From contig NC_089450.1 in the NCBI RefSeq assembly GCF_026210795.1, positions 3,224,001-3,288,000 of the forward strand: a stretch of 64,000 bases of DNA, written 5' to 3'. Position numbers and translations under genes: made by a program. Source of the stretch: Rhizophagus irregularis (lineage: Eukaryota; Glomeromycota; Glomeromycetes; Glomerales; Glomeraceae). This document shows, in pieces, positions 10,758 to 22,199 of this stretch (position 1 is its first letter; each line of letters begins with the position of its first letter). The notes beneath the pieces are model-generated. The model was not told the origin of the DNA. It saw only the letters and a program-made list of their open reading frames with translations, and did no database searches.

Positions 10758-12625
10758 AAATGAATGGATAATTTACGCTTTATAGAAAAATGATGACACA
10801 GACCCCTCTCTAACTGAATAAAAAATAAAATAAACTTTTGTAGTAATGATTTGAATAGAAAATATCCACAAAAAAGATTTCATTCACACCAAAATCGCAA
10901 TCATTTGTTTTAAATGTATTTGAACAAAGAAACAGATTTTCTCTGATTGACACTAAATATAGTATCTTTGAAATAGGAAAAAAAAGGTGAAATCTCCGGA
11001 TTTATTAGTAATAAAAAGAAGGTGAAAGTTTCAAATTGGATTACATGGACTAAAATTGTTCATAATTTGGGCGAAATTTTGTTAATTTTAGTGATGACGA
11101 CTTAAAATGCGAGACTTGCATTTGAAACATGTACGAGCACGTGATTTCGTTGTCCTACTATACTACTTACTACACAACTGAATTTTTATTTTATACCTTC
11201 ATATACATTTATTGTTCTTTATTAATCGCGTTATTTAGATTCTTGGGGTCATATACTGTATTTTGTAATAATAATATAAATAACAAAATTGTGCACTCAC
11301 ATTCAAAAATATCAGATATAAATAAGTAAATAAAAGCATTTATTGTACAAATATGGATCAATTATTGAATTACAATAGAATACGTATATGTATATAATAT
11401 GAACGAATTACACCTTTCTATTACTAACGGACGATACTTTTTGTGTAATATTTTTAGAAAGAACATTCAAAGTAGTAGTACATATTATGCAAAAATGATC
11501 CTTCTTTCAAAATTTAACTCTAAAATGGAATAAATTTGTTACACACTTAGACGTTCGTAAAATGTATTTGTAACAAAACCTTTATTCTGAGTAAATGAAA
11601 AAAAGCTTATAAAAATGCCATCGCTTTCATAAATTTTTTTAAAAAAAAGGGGAAAAAACAAAAAACATTATATACTATACAGTATATTCAGAAAAAAAAA
11701 AATATTATCCTTTTGTTACCAGAGATAATTTTTTGTTACCGGCGGAGATAATTTTTAAAATTTCTATCAAAAATGCATAATTGAGCTGCCAATATTGAAA
11801 CCTCGGCGAATATATGCCAAGTCGAAAAAGAGTTTGAAAGATATCGAATATTATATTTAAAAATGGTTCTTTCCATTCTCTCAAAAAAAAAAATATTTCG
11901 CACGTTCATCTTCTGTTATAAGTTTAATACAATCATGATTGTCATAATAACCGATATTTTTAGTTATTTTGCTCCGTTCGATTGCAATCTTGTTCTGATA
12001 AAAATATGTATTTCACTCACCCATTTTTTTTCAGAGGAGCTTTAAACTTGAAAGAATGAAAATTTTATTGTCATCGTGAACAAAATTATTGTTATGCATT
12101 ATTTTATAAAAGAAAAGTACGCTTGAGAAAGATATACAGTAATTATCTCAAAAAAATTTTAATATATTCTTGTTTTTATGGTAAGGATTTTGAATATTTG
12201 CGAGCCCACGAAATTTAAAATTTAAATTTGTATACGTTATTAATCTTATAACGAGTTGGGAATAATCATGACATTTTGATTCAGTAATAATAAATTTTTT
12301 TCATCGAAAATAGCGCACGTGATACAGCTGTATACATGCAAACATTATTTAAACAATCTTTTCTGTAAAAATTTTAAAACAAACCACGCTAAATGCAGGG
12401 AAAATGTGCGAAATAATATTGGTACATTCATAAGAATTTCATGACAAATAAAAATGCTGCAGACTTTTTGTATTACTCTAAAATGAAATGAATACGCCGT
12501 GTGAGAATTTTTTTTCTTATAAAAACCTCTGAAATTTCCCTACACCAGAAAAAATATTCACAATTCTAACATCAATTTAATAAATTATAAATTCATAAAT
12601 ACGTTACGTTACTCAAGATAAAGTT
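10758..12625. other. A+T-rich intergenic region
   Basis: No credible gene; short ORFs here lack coding-like composition. The last ~90 bp are the likely promoter and 5' UTR of the next gene. Confidence 0.5.
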
Positions 12626-13078
12626 ATGAATAATAATAATACTTCACAAAATAATTTTCGTAATCATATTTACGACAATACTAATCTATCGCAAATAGAG
12701 AATAAAACATTTACATCAGTCGCGCATAGCAATAACGTTACGATTTCTGATCAACAACTCATGCCCAATGTCACTTCAAACAACAACTATGCTAACTATG
12801 CTAACTCCGCTATTTCTCCCGATCATAATCATCGACAATATGACGCATCAAACAATATTCCTCGTCATAACTGTCAACCATCTATGACCAATAACTCATC
12901 GCTTCCGCAATTCTATCCACAGTATATTAATCAAAATCCACAAAATCCGCCTCAATCCAATACCATTCTTTCGCTTAATTCACTTAACATAACTATTAAT
13001 TCGCCTCAAATTAACATTTTTATTATTCCAGCAACCAATCCAGATATTAATATTAGACTTGAATCATTCAATAACTAA
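12626..13078 (+). CDS. Asn/Gln-rich low-complexity protein, family member 3
   Basis: An intact 150-residue ORF from ATG, on the strand opposite to members 1 and 2. It is rich in Asn, Ser, Gln, Pro and His. A central ASNNIPRHN motif is followed by QPSMTNNSSLPQF, matching QQSMPGNxSTPKF of member 1. The C-terminal ITINSPQINIFII segment matches the hydrophobic tail shared by the family. It lacks the Cys motif of members 1 and 2. No signal peptide or known domain. AATAAA lies 109 bp after the stop. The function is not recognised; the conserved C-terminal strand is the best handle and may be an interaction or aggregation motif (inference). Confidence 0.6.
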   Translation: MNNNNTSQNNFRNHIYDNTNLSQIENKTFTSVAHSNNVTISDQQLMPNVTSNNNYANYANSAISPDHNHRQYDASNNIPRHNCQPSMTNNSSLPQFYPQYINQNPQNPPQSNTILSLNSLNITINSPQINIFIIPATNPDINIRLESFNN

Positions 13079-13186
13079 CTCGATCTCAACATTAACTTGA
13101 AATTCTTTCTTGTTTAAATATGTTATTTTTTGTTTAATTTTATTTATTCTTGAATCTGTTGTTGTATGTTATTTTTAACCGTATTA

Positions 13187-13192
13187 AATAAA
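13187..13192 (+). terminator. polyadenylation signal
   Basis: AATAAA in the 3' flank of the Asn/Gln-rich gene. Confidence 0.5.
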
Positions 13193-13323
13193 GTAATTTA
13201 TATTTTTTATAAGAATTTGTTCGAATAAGGGCGCCATTTTTCAACATAAAATATTTTTTAGGAAGCTATTTTTTTGTATCCTTTTTTCCTCCTCCATTAA
13301 TATGCACATATTACACAAACAAA

Positions 13324-13440
13324 ATGCCTTTCAAAATAAAAAGACAGGTAGGATATATACCAGTTAATGAAGGCATATTGAAACGCACTGTGAACTTCAA
13401 TGATCATGATCAATTTTAAACGGATTTTCTTTCAATATCA
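13324..13440 (+). pseudogene. relic related to the Arg-rich ORF at 15442
   Basis: The flank and first codons (ACAAACAAAATGCCTTTC) match those at 15433-15449, and the 3' part with AAACGGATTTTCTTTC matches the end of the same ORF near 16230. The middle is shorter or replaced and the frame stops early, so this looks like an internally deleted copy. Confidence 0.4.
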
Positions 13441-15441
13441 ATTATAACCGATTAAATGAAATAATTTGACAAGTGAACGAAGAATTCGTGTGATATGATG
13501 TTATGTATGTAACTATGTATCTTTCCTTCTGCAGGACTTTTTTTTAAGCACAAGTCTATTCTATTTTTGGCACGTGGGCCGAAACGACCGTAATTTTACC
13601 AGAGTCGTAAAGGCATAATACCGGCCGGAATTACAAATAGCACTGTTATGCAAAATTAGTAAAACGTTAACATTATTGGTAGATTTCAAGAATGGGAGAT
13701 CATATGAATATAAATACGTTTAAATAATTTTTGACTTTTAATTAAAGTATCTAGGTAAATTTATAAATAAATGCTCGAGCAGTCCGAACTTTTTTAAATG
13801 AAACGAAAATATGTTAATTCGCCAAAAATCTCTTTACATTGAACGACTTTCTTATGCACACCTTTCTCATATGCAATATAGCAGTATATATAATGTAAAA
13901 AAAAAATTTTATTAATATTTAGGAAAAAAATAGCCTTTTAACTTATCTGGTTAAATGTATTTGCTTGTAATTTATGTATATATTATATATAGCTCTATTA
14001 ATTATAATCAGTATTTTGAATAACATCTCTCTCACATCTCTTCGATTATAGTATACTGCAGCAATATTTGTACGACCCTGGATTTTACTTACAACCACGT
14101 TCCTAAATGAAGAAAATCATTTTTTTATTATAATAAACATTAGATTACTAAAAATAGTTTGGTAGTTTTTTGTGGCTTCTGAGAATATGCTTCTATGATT
14201 TTTTTTGGAATCAAACTAACTGAAAACCGAAATCATTGTTAGTATGAACATCAAATCAATTTACAATTTAAGTTACAAAAAAAAAACCTTTCAGGATTTC
14301 TTTTTTTATCCTTCTGATATATAAAACCCCATATAATATTGAAATTGGAGATTATACATTAATGAAAATCGAGAAATTATGAGGATATCACTTAATAACG
14401 AAAATTATATTTATGTGTATTAATACTAAAATTAATCAAAATCATCATTATTTTTTCAAAAAAACAAAAAATAAATAAATAAATTATAATTCATTTTATT
14501 CTAGCATTTGCAATAAATTTGAATTTATAATTTGCACATAAATCTGTTATTAAATGTGTTGTAATCTTATTGGACAATTTTAGATGATCGGAATACGCAC
14601 TTTAATAGTGTAACACAAGTCCTATCATTGTATAAATACAATTGTAAAAAAGAAATAATGTTATTTTTGATTTGAAATTTTGAGTACAAAAATTAGAATT
14701 TAACTCTTTATTACAAAACTAAAGAATTTTTATTCACTTATAATTTCTATCACAAAAATGTGGGCTGTTGACGATTGATGATTTGATCCCATATAACTGG
14801 CGACGGCTGAAATGTCCGTTTACAGAAAATTTTTTTTTTATAAATGGAAACATGGCTGATTGATTGTTCCAAATTAATTAAATACGATTGTGTCCGATCT
14901 TCTACTGTATCATGTATAAAATATATAAAGAAAGGAAAGAAAGAAGAAGTAGAAAAGTAAATAATTTGCTTATCAAATTAAATAACTTTATGAAACCCGT
15001 ATCAATACTTTTTAACAGATAACAAAGAACAAATTCAGGATGAATGCATTAAAAAAAAATTTAAAAGATTTTCAATTCGTTAACGACGCAAAAAAAAAAA
15101 AATAATCATATGGTTAAATAACGAATTTACGCCAAGTCGTATAATCTATCTCAGTTTTTTAATTGTGAACTTTATGTTGCATCATGTAGAAAGTATAATA
15201 ATGAATTTTTTTTTGTCTCTCTCTTTGTTTTAACTCAATTTAACATTTCAAAGGAGAAAGGAGATAAAGGAGATAGTAATTTCAAATTTGAATGGACACT
15301 ACCAGAACATAAATGATTATATATACATTACATACACACTATCTGTTATTATCTCGTTACAATATATAAATACCGTCATTTTTTTTGTATCATTTTTTTT
15401 TATTTTTATCTTCCTTTAATATATATATTATACAAACGAAA
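13441..15441. other. A+T-rich intergenic region
   Basis: No gene seen. A CCGGCCGGAATTAC motif at about 13621-13634 belongs to the dispersed GGCCGGAATTA set. Confidence 0.5.
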
Positions 15442-16258
15442 ATGCCTTCTCAAAGTACCCTATAAAAAATAAGTGTCCGGAAATTGTCCAGAATTTGTCC
15501 GGAAAATTTGTCTAAATAATTGTCCAGAAAATGTCCAGAAAATGCCAGGTACCATGTCCGGAAATTGTTCCGAAAACACACTCGTTTCCGGACACTCATT
15601 TTGTCCAGAATTTGTCCGGAAATTGACCTGAAATATTTTTTCATAAAATTTGGCACAAAAGATGATCAACAGGTAACCATCATTATAATTGCTTTTAACC
15701 TAAAGTTTTTTATCATAGATATATAGTATTTTTGCCTGCTCAGCAAATTTAATTAGTATGACAAAGAAGGTTATGAATGTCAGTCTTGTGCTTTTTGCAA
15801 TTTTTTACAAAATTAATTTATCCTTTTTTGGAAGTAGCGTCCAGAATTTGTCCAGAATTTTTTCATGTCCGGAATTTGTCCAGGTTTATCTGTCCGGAAT
15901 TTGTCCAAAATTTTATACTGGACAAATTCTGGATATATTCTGGACAAAGTCCGGATATGTCAAAATTTTAGGTATCAAATTTGTAGCAAAGAATAGACAT
16001 TTTCCGGACAATTTCTGGACATGCCAGATTTATTCTGGACAATTTCCGGACATTTTCGTAGACATTTTCCGGACATTTATTTTTTATAGGGGTAGAAAAC
16101 AAAGAATTAGAAGACAAAGAACTTTAATTCGAACATATAGAAGAATTATTCGATTCAAGAAATATGAAACCACATTAAAACTCATCAAAAACCTTCCTCA
16201 ACAAATTACGAACGATTTATTGATTACTCAATTCTTTAACGGATTTTCTTTTCATTAA
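15442..16258 (+). pseudogene. small Arg-rich ORF interrupted by a fold-back transposon
   Basis: The ATG at 15442 opens a frame that is broken after 16 nt by the element at 15458-16091. If the element and one copy of the flanking GTA are ignored, the two sides form 180 nt: one uninterrupted 59-codon ORF plus stop. The predicted product is very basic near the N-terminus (many Arg/Gln, for example RKQRIRRQR) and ends NGFSFH. The matching start and tail at 13324-13440 support an ancestral gene. No known domain; the basic segment could bind nucleic acid (inference). The gene cannot be expressed normally while the element is present. Confidence 0.6.
15458..16091. mobile_element. fold-back element with TGTCCGGAA iterons, CCCTATAAA ends
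   Basis: Inverted termini begin CCCTATAAAAAATAA followed by GTGTCCGGAA on the left and ATGTCCGGAA on the right. Both arms carry many copies of TGTCC(G/A)GAA alternating with TTTGTC spacers, so much of its length is self-complementary. GTA flanks both sides (15455-15457 and 16092-16094), giving a 3-bp target duplication. No transposase ORF: non-autonomous. The 3-bp duplication could fit PIF/Harbinger- or CMC-type transposition, but I cannot assign the superfamily. Confidence 0.8.
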
Positions 16259-17162
16259 TCTTAATAACCATAAAACAAAATTAGTAAATCTGGTAAATAA
16301 AAATTATAAAATAGAATAATTAATTATGTACTCATGCTCTCGATATAGCAAAGTTGTTGTCCTGCGCTTCAAATTCGTTATAATCTTTTTGCAAGGATTT
16401 TTTGCAAGGATTTTTGATGGATTTTTGATGGATTTGATTGGTTAAATTGCACAAAGCACGTGATGAACAAATTTCGTTGTATCGGGAGTTACTTCGAGAG
16501 TTGACACTTGTACTAATGAGTAAAAATTTTTTTAGTTTGTGAAACGGAGATGACTTTGGATAAAGGTGGATGATATCATAAGAGATATGAACCTAATATT
16601 ATTGTTTATTTCTTAATTTTTTTTTTTTTTTTTGCTTTTTACATTTACGGGTTTTATATAATTTATTTTAAAATTTAAAATAGTAGTTTAGAATGAGCGT
16701 AAAATTATTATAATTTAAAAAATTTAAAATCGCTTTAACAAAACCCGAATTGAAAATGTTTTTTGTTGATCCATTTAAACTATAAATTTAGACTAGCCTT
16801 TCTTTTTTTTTTCTTGTTATCATCGAAATCGTTGTACAACATTATCACTTGTTCAAAAATAAAATTCAAGGAAAGATATTTATTATTTTTTTTTAAAAAA
16901 AGAAAGAAAGAAAAAAAAAAACAAATAAAATTAAATAGTAAATTTATCAAAGGTCCCAGTCTCAGCCCACGCAAAAACATTTGATAATAAACATCCTTAC
17001 TAGTACTGATACGCAATTCAAATGATCTACGATCTAAAAAATTGCGGGGGTCAAAGATCATGGCCAATGATGTTACATAACTTCCATTTTTAGAGATCGT
17101 CTAAAGCCGGGTTTGATAAAACTTTTCGCCAACATATAAAACTTTCAAGTTACATATAGTAT
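16259..17162. other. A+T-rich intergenic region
   Basis: No gene. Short tandem repeats TTTTTGCAAGGAT (twice) and TTTTTGATGGA (twice) lie at 16386-16434. Confidence 0.45.
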
Positions 17163-17310
17163 GTGTAGTTTAGCCTGCTGTGCAAGTTTACTTAGTTCAA
17201 CATGGGGTTTTGAATACCGTTTTGACTTATTTGACTTTTTAAAATCAAAAGCAGTGTTTAAAATCAACTATTTTTCACTAAGTAAACTTGTAGAGCAGGC
17301 CAAAATACAC
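17163..17310. mobile_element. MITE with GTGTA...GCCTGCT inverted ends
   Basis: About 33-bp imperfect terminal inverted repeats share GCCTGCT and CAAGTTTACTTAGT. Degenerate single arms resembling them occur near 15735 and 48010. A target duplication is not clear. Confidence 0.6.
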
Positions 17311-17989
17311 TTATTCTATGACTTTCATATTTACATTAATCTTAGTTCATAAAAAAATGACTTATTTATAAAATGTTACGTCACGTGACTGAACACGGCT
17401 TTTAGACGACTCCCATTTTTAGTATTTATAATCCATAATTTTTGCATAAATAATGCAAGGGGATCATCCGGTTCCTCTCCCCGAAATATAAAAAAGTATA
17501 GCTCAAGAGCCCTGTAAGTCCCAGCAGTTTCAGGTTCAAATAAACCTAATATGTATACAGAAAATGTTAGTGAAACTCGAATTACCTTTTATTGCACAAA
17601 TCACACTCAATATCATATGATCATACGGATTGTCCATATGATTTAAATTATTAACAGCATGAACAGCATGACTTACATGATTTTTTTTAAAAAAGAATAT
17701 ACAGTGCTTCGTGGTACAGATTTTTTTATTCAAAAAAAAAAAAAATTACATAATTATTTTATTGTAATGGTATATTAAGAGAATAAAATTTGTATTTTAG
17801 ATTTAGATTTTTATAATTGTCCAAAGCATTAGCGAAGGACTTTCCATTTTACTCGAAAGCATGCAATGTCCGTCCGCTCCGCCACGCCACGTGTATTAAA
17901 CTTTAACTATAAATAAACTTTAAATGATTTTTGCGATCTATTAACATAGTACCATCATTAGAATATTATATTTATTCTTTGAAATTTCT
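17311..17989. other. intergenic region
   Basis: No gene that I can support. A GGTTCAAAT motif near 17532 is reminiscent of a tRNA T-loop but no cloverleaf can be drawn around it. Confidence 0.4.
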
Positions 17990-18600
17990 CTCTATCTTCT
18001 CTATCTAATAATTTTTCCACATCTTTTCCATCTTTTAATTCTTTTTGACATTTAACGAACAATTTACATTATATTCTTTAATAATTGTCTCTCTTTTCCA
18101 TTTCTATCCATTCTTCATGAGGAATACTCCAATTTTTTAATTGAACTGAAGCTACAGTATCTTTGACCCACCAGATTCACTTCTATTAATTAATGAATTC
18201 TCACTTGTCGATATATCCTTGGCCCACAGCAGAGTTTCCTATTTCTTGTGTTTCTTAATCTATAATATTTGTCTTATGCTTCTATCCAAATGTATTTATT
18301 CTGCACTTGTTTCTTGTTTTAATGATAACTCTATTACTTTTATGAATTATTTTCATCTTTAAATATCGCTGCTAATAACATCAATTTTCCATTTCCACGT
18401 ATAACTTTCAACTTCAGTTGTTATTTTTCTAGACCCCTAACTATTAAGTTCATAATGTTCCACTTTTAGATAGATCTAGGAAACCATACCATCTATGTAA
18501 ATAATTCTTTTTCTTATATAATAAATTCGTATACCAACGTTTATCATCTAAAAAATCTTTATCTTCTCTATGACAAGATGGATTTTACCTTCACCATTTG
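17990..18600 (-). pseudogene. decayed coding relic, unknown family
   Basis: Minus-strand translation contains coding-like runs broken by many stops and shifts, for example QLKNWSIPHEEWIEMEKR and KCQKELKDGKDVEKLL. Probably part of an old gene or retroelement. Confidence 0.25.
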
Positions 18601-18739
18601 ATATTTATATTTCTTTTTAACGGTTAATTTTTTAATTTATCCTACCAATAACTTACATGATATTTGAATGTATTGCTTAAAATCAGTTTAAAAGTTTTTT
18701 TTATGTTTATAGTTCAGTTATTTTCATACAATATAGCCA

Positions 18740-19730
18740 ACTTTCAGAAGGAACTTTGGATGGTAGGTTATTTTTCTGAAAATGGTTTCAACGTTAACTT
18801 TTAAAAAATATATTAATGCTTTTTTCTTATTTTTGTAGGTTTTTTCTGAAACTTTCAGATGGTAAGTTATTTTTTGGAGGAGGGTTCACTATTAGCTTTA
18901 AGAAATGACTAACATTACCTTTTTTTAAATTTTGTATGTTTCGGTGTTCCGCACAGCTTTATTATGCAGACATATTGTTTCTTTAGCGCGGTGTTTCAAA
19001 ATAGACTTTAGAAAATATGTTTTTTTAATTTTCGTAGGTTCAGCATTAAGGCTTTTATGACGTAGGTATATTGTTTTTCTTTGGAATAGTATTTCAAACT
19101 TTATGACACGAGTATTTTTTTTTTTTGGAATAGTATTCCAAAATGGAGTTTAGGAAGTTACTATCGTTTCCTTTTTTTAATTTCTGTAGGTTTCAGTGTC
19201 TTGGACACCTCTATGACACGGGTATATCAAGTTTCTTCTTTTTTTTTATTTTATTTAGGGAAATATTTATAATTATTCTTAAGGAAAATTTACTTTTTAC
19301 TTTTTAAAAGTTTTAATTTCTAGGGTGATAGTGGTAAGTTTTGATACTTCCTCTTTTTTTAGGAGAGGTTTATTAATGTTTCGTTCTTATTAATATTTCA
19401 TTCTTTTTGTAGAATTCGGTCTTTTAGGCTTTGGACCTTAGGTAATGAAACAGTAATATGGTAAGTTTTGATATTTAAAGCTTTTCATTAACGATTACTG
19501 AGTAATGGTATGCAAGTTTCAATACTTTTAAATTTTTTATTTTAATAGATACTATTAATATTTCATTCCTTTTTTTTTCTGCAGGATTCAACTTCGGATT
19601 ATTTGACTTAATACTTTTCTCTTTTCTTTTATAGAGTTTTAATTTTGATCAATGTTGGATGGCATATTTCAGTCTAAAACGTATTTAAAAGAAATGCATG
19701 TTGATTAACATCTGTTTCTTTTTTTTGCAG
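18740..19730 (+). repeat. decayed array of short exon-like and intron-like units
   Basis: Diverged units carry a pyrimidine tract plus TGTAG acceptor, a short G-rich core (GTTTCAGTGTCTTGGACACC-like) and a GTAAGT or GTATAT donor, followed by an intron-like body with ATAGTATTTCAAA. Clear donors are at 18763 (GTAGGT) and 18862 (GTAAGT), and clear acceptors end at 18838 and about 19187. TTTCAG|ATG|GTAAGT at 18853-18867 looks like a 3-nt exon of the kind found at 44923-47235. No start codon could be tied to the array. Confidence 0.4.
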
Positions 19731-20840
19731 TTTTTAATTTTAAAATTTTGTTCGTTCTTTTAAATTTTATTTTTGTAATTTTTAGTATATGTAATGCATA
19801 TTTGTAATAATGACAAAAAAACAGATTAATAAGTATATAAAATAAAATAAAACAAAATTTTCATGTAAATATCTGCTTCAACTATATACGATATGTACAT
19901 ATATAAACCCTGATTTATCGAAGAATTAAAGATATATCAGATTATTATATTAGGATACCCTAAAATTTACCTGCTACTTGTCCGATAAGCACCAATATGA
20001 TATTAATTCCCAAGAACTGGTTGGATTTCATTTCAAATATGCCGGAACTTTCCGGAAATTATCGGAAATTATAAAAAAAAATTTTGCACATCATTCACGT
20101 CAATGGTCAATAATATAAAAATTTTTTTCTTAATCTACTCTTTTTAAGCCGAAATTATGGAGAAAACAATCAAAATTAAAACTAACCATTGTATTCTTTG
20201 AGCAAGTAAAAACACACTATAAACAATCAATTGAACAAATAACGAAGGTAAGGTTGTTTATCTCCGTATTCAATTTAAAATAAAAAATTTTTTTACAATA
20301 TTGACCTTTGATTAAGCTGTATTAAGGTTACACTACAAGTACTTCCGATTATAAAAAAAGTCTGGTCTTGAGTTGCACCAAAACAGCGAGTTATGGTGCC
20401 GAGTAACTTTATTGCATAATATAGGAATATCGGCGAGAAAAAAATTAAAATAAAAAAAGGAATTGTACTACTGTATTATGATGATAGAATTTTCTCATGG
20501 CATAAACTTAAGTTTATGCCAAATTATTTTTTATTTAATAAAAAGTGTAAAAATAATATATTTATTTGGATCATATAACAAACAGACCGCTGACTTATGG
20601 TTCTTTTATTTTAGCATAGAAATTATATTTCCTCATAAATACTTATACCATTGGCATGATTGATAAGCGTCTTTTGGCTATTTTTTGAGAATAAATTACT
20701 ATAGGTGTGGCATACCGCTAACAAAAATTAATTTGGGTATTTTATATCACAACAGCCATTTTCGTTGTGGACATTTCTCCAAAGAAAGACGTTATTCAGG
20801 TTAACAGCTGATATTTATATTGATCTCCCAGGTTCGGTAT
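19731..20840. other. A+T-rich intergenic region
   Basis: No gene. It contains the perfect palindrome at 20498-20521. Confidence 0.4.
20498..20521. repeat. 24-bp perfect palindrome
   Basis: The half-site TGGCATAAACTT is followed immediately by its exact complement. It could be a binding site or a collapsed inverted repeat. Confidence 0.7.
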
Positions 20841-21330
20841 GGAGAGTTAGCTGACACAGCAATTACGAAAGATATTGGAGATCGTTTTGGAAGATATAGC
20901 TATGAAGCACAAGATCTGCATTCACATTACTAGTGCAAACGAAGCAACAAGACTCTTAAAGGGTCAGTGGATTGGGTTATTAAGATTGGAGATACGATTA
21001 TCCTTGTTACCGAGGTTAAAGTGGAGGATATTAACCAGGGTGTTGGCCGGAATGCAATTCAGTTACAAGCTTCGCCTCCATACAATGAGGCTTTGCGTGA
21101 AGATGTAATGTATGGTATTGTTTTGACAGGGGTCGAGTGAGTGGGTCATAATTAAGTTAGTCACTACTGGCAAAATGCAATGACAATGATAATGGGAATG
21201 TTGAGGTATTATTGAGTTCGCAAACACAATTTACTTTTCCCATCAACGAGAGTGTGGTCGACAAAAGTCTTATGCTTGAAAAACTTAAAGTATTCGTTTG
21301 GGCAAATCAAGTGGGTATTTGATCGCCAGA
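20841..21330 (+). pseudogene. PD-(D/E)XK nuclease-like domain relic
   Basis: Frame-broken plus-strand translation yields VDWVIKIGDTIILVTEVK, then VEDINQGVGRNAIQLQAS, EDVMYGIVLTGVE and FGQIKWVFD. The Asp followed by a strand and the E-x-K in TEVK resemble the PD-(D/E)XK nuclease core. I associate this wording with a family common in Rhizophagus, from memory and not searched. Several stops and frameshifts make it a relic. It lies beside other broken families (zinc-ribbon, Crinkler-like). Confidence 0.45.
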
Positions 21331-21940
21331 TAGGTATCATTGAAGCAGGTAAAAACAGAAGATAAATAAGATAGTACTAGCATAGTAAAAAAAAAATCGT
21401 CATGTATCCCGGGTAAAGTCCTGATCATTTGTATTTATTTTTCGCATGTATTGATGAATCTTTTTTTCCGGCGTGAATTGTTCCCGCGCACAATAATTTT
21501 TTTTATGTGTTATCAACAAAATTTTAGGTTATGAAAGGCTGTGACAAAGTGTCACGATCAAGCTACTGTCTGAAAAAAAAAGATGAAGCTTTATTGCCGT
21601 TCAGATTGTCTTTATTATCTCGCAAATGCAAGAATACAATATCGATAAAGTATTAAGCTCTACAATATCCTTGAGATTACAATCAGGTAAATTTAAAAAA
21701 CGTTCTAGGTAAGATCTGTTAACATTTCAATAAGATAATCAGGAGTTTTCCTCTTGCCAATGTCACTATAAATGCTTTTTCCATATTCAAGCGCCAGCAA
21801 TTACGATTGGAACTTGGCAATTGTCAAGAAATATTACCAATGGTGCTAATAGACCACTATTATGATTGCATCAAGATAAATCAATGATAAAATTTCTGGT
21901 TTAAGAAAATTAGTTATTACGTAATATTTGCAAATAAAAA
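21331..21940. other. intergenic region
   Basis: No intact gene; probably decayed sequence between relics. Confidence 0.35.
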
Positions 21941-22132
21941 ATGGGATTGCCTTACCATTATAACTCGCGTGCCAAGCTAGAATGGATTTGCGAAAATAAG
22001 CATAGATGGGAAGCTGTTCCCAATGGTATTCAACAAGGAAGCTGGTGTCCATATTGCGTAGGTGGTATGAAATTAACTCTAGAGAACAACATGATTAGTG
22101 GAATATCTACAATGCAAAAGCAAAGACATTAA
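21941..22132 (+). pseudogene. zinc-ribbon repeat protein fragment
   Basis: A 63-codon open stretch from ATG contains one treble-clef-like unit: L-E-W-x-C-x4-H-x-W-x-A, then GSWCPYC. This spacing (C-x4-H about 20 residues before C-P-x-C) matches the probable zinc-ribbon repeat family seen in many fungi and large viruses. Normal proteins carry several such units; only one remains and the frame closes soon after, so it is most likely a fragment. A short functional peptide cannot be excluded. Confidence 0.45.
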
Positions 22133-22199
22133 TAAATCATTTACCAAGTAATATTCTAAAGCAATCCTCAAAACTGATTCTAATTCATTTCAAAGAACT

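Noticed and set aside
15450-15969. Overlapping ORFs on both strands rich in Cys-Pro-Glu and Ser-Gly-Gln
   Set aside because: They are translations of TGTCCGGAA-type iterons in the fold-back element, repeated in several frames.
17440-17560. tRNA-like T-loop (GGTTCAAAT)
   Set aside because: No matching acceptor, D or anticodon stems can be drawn.
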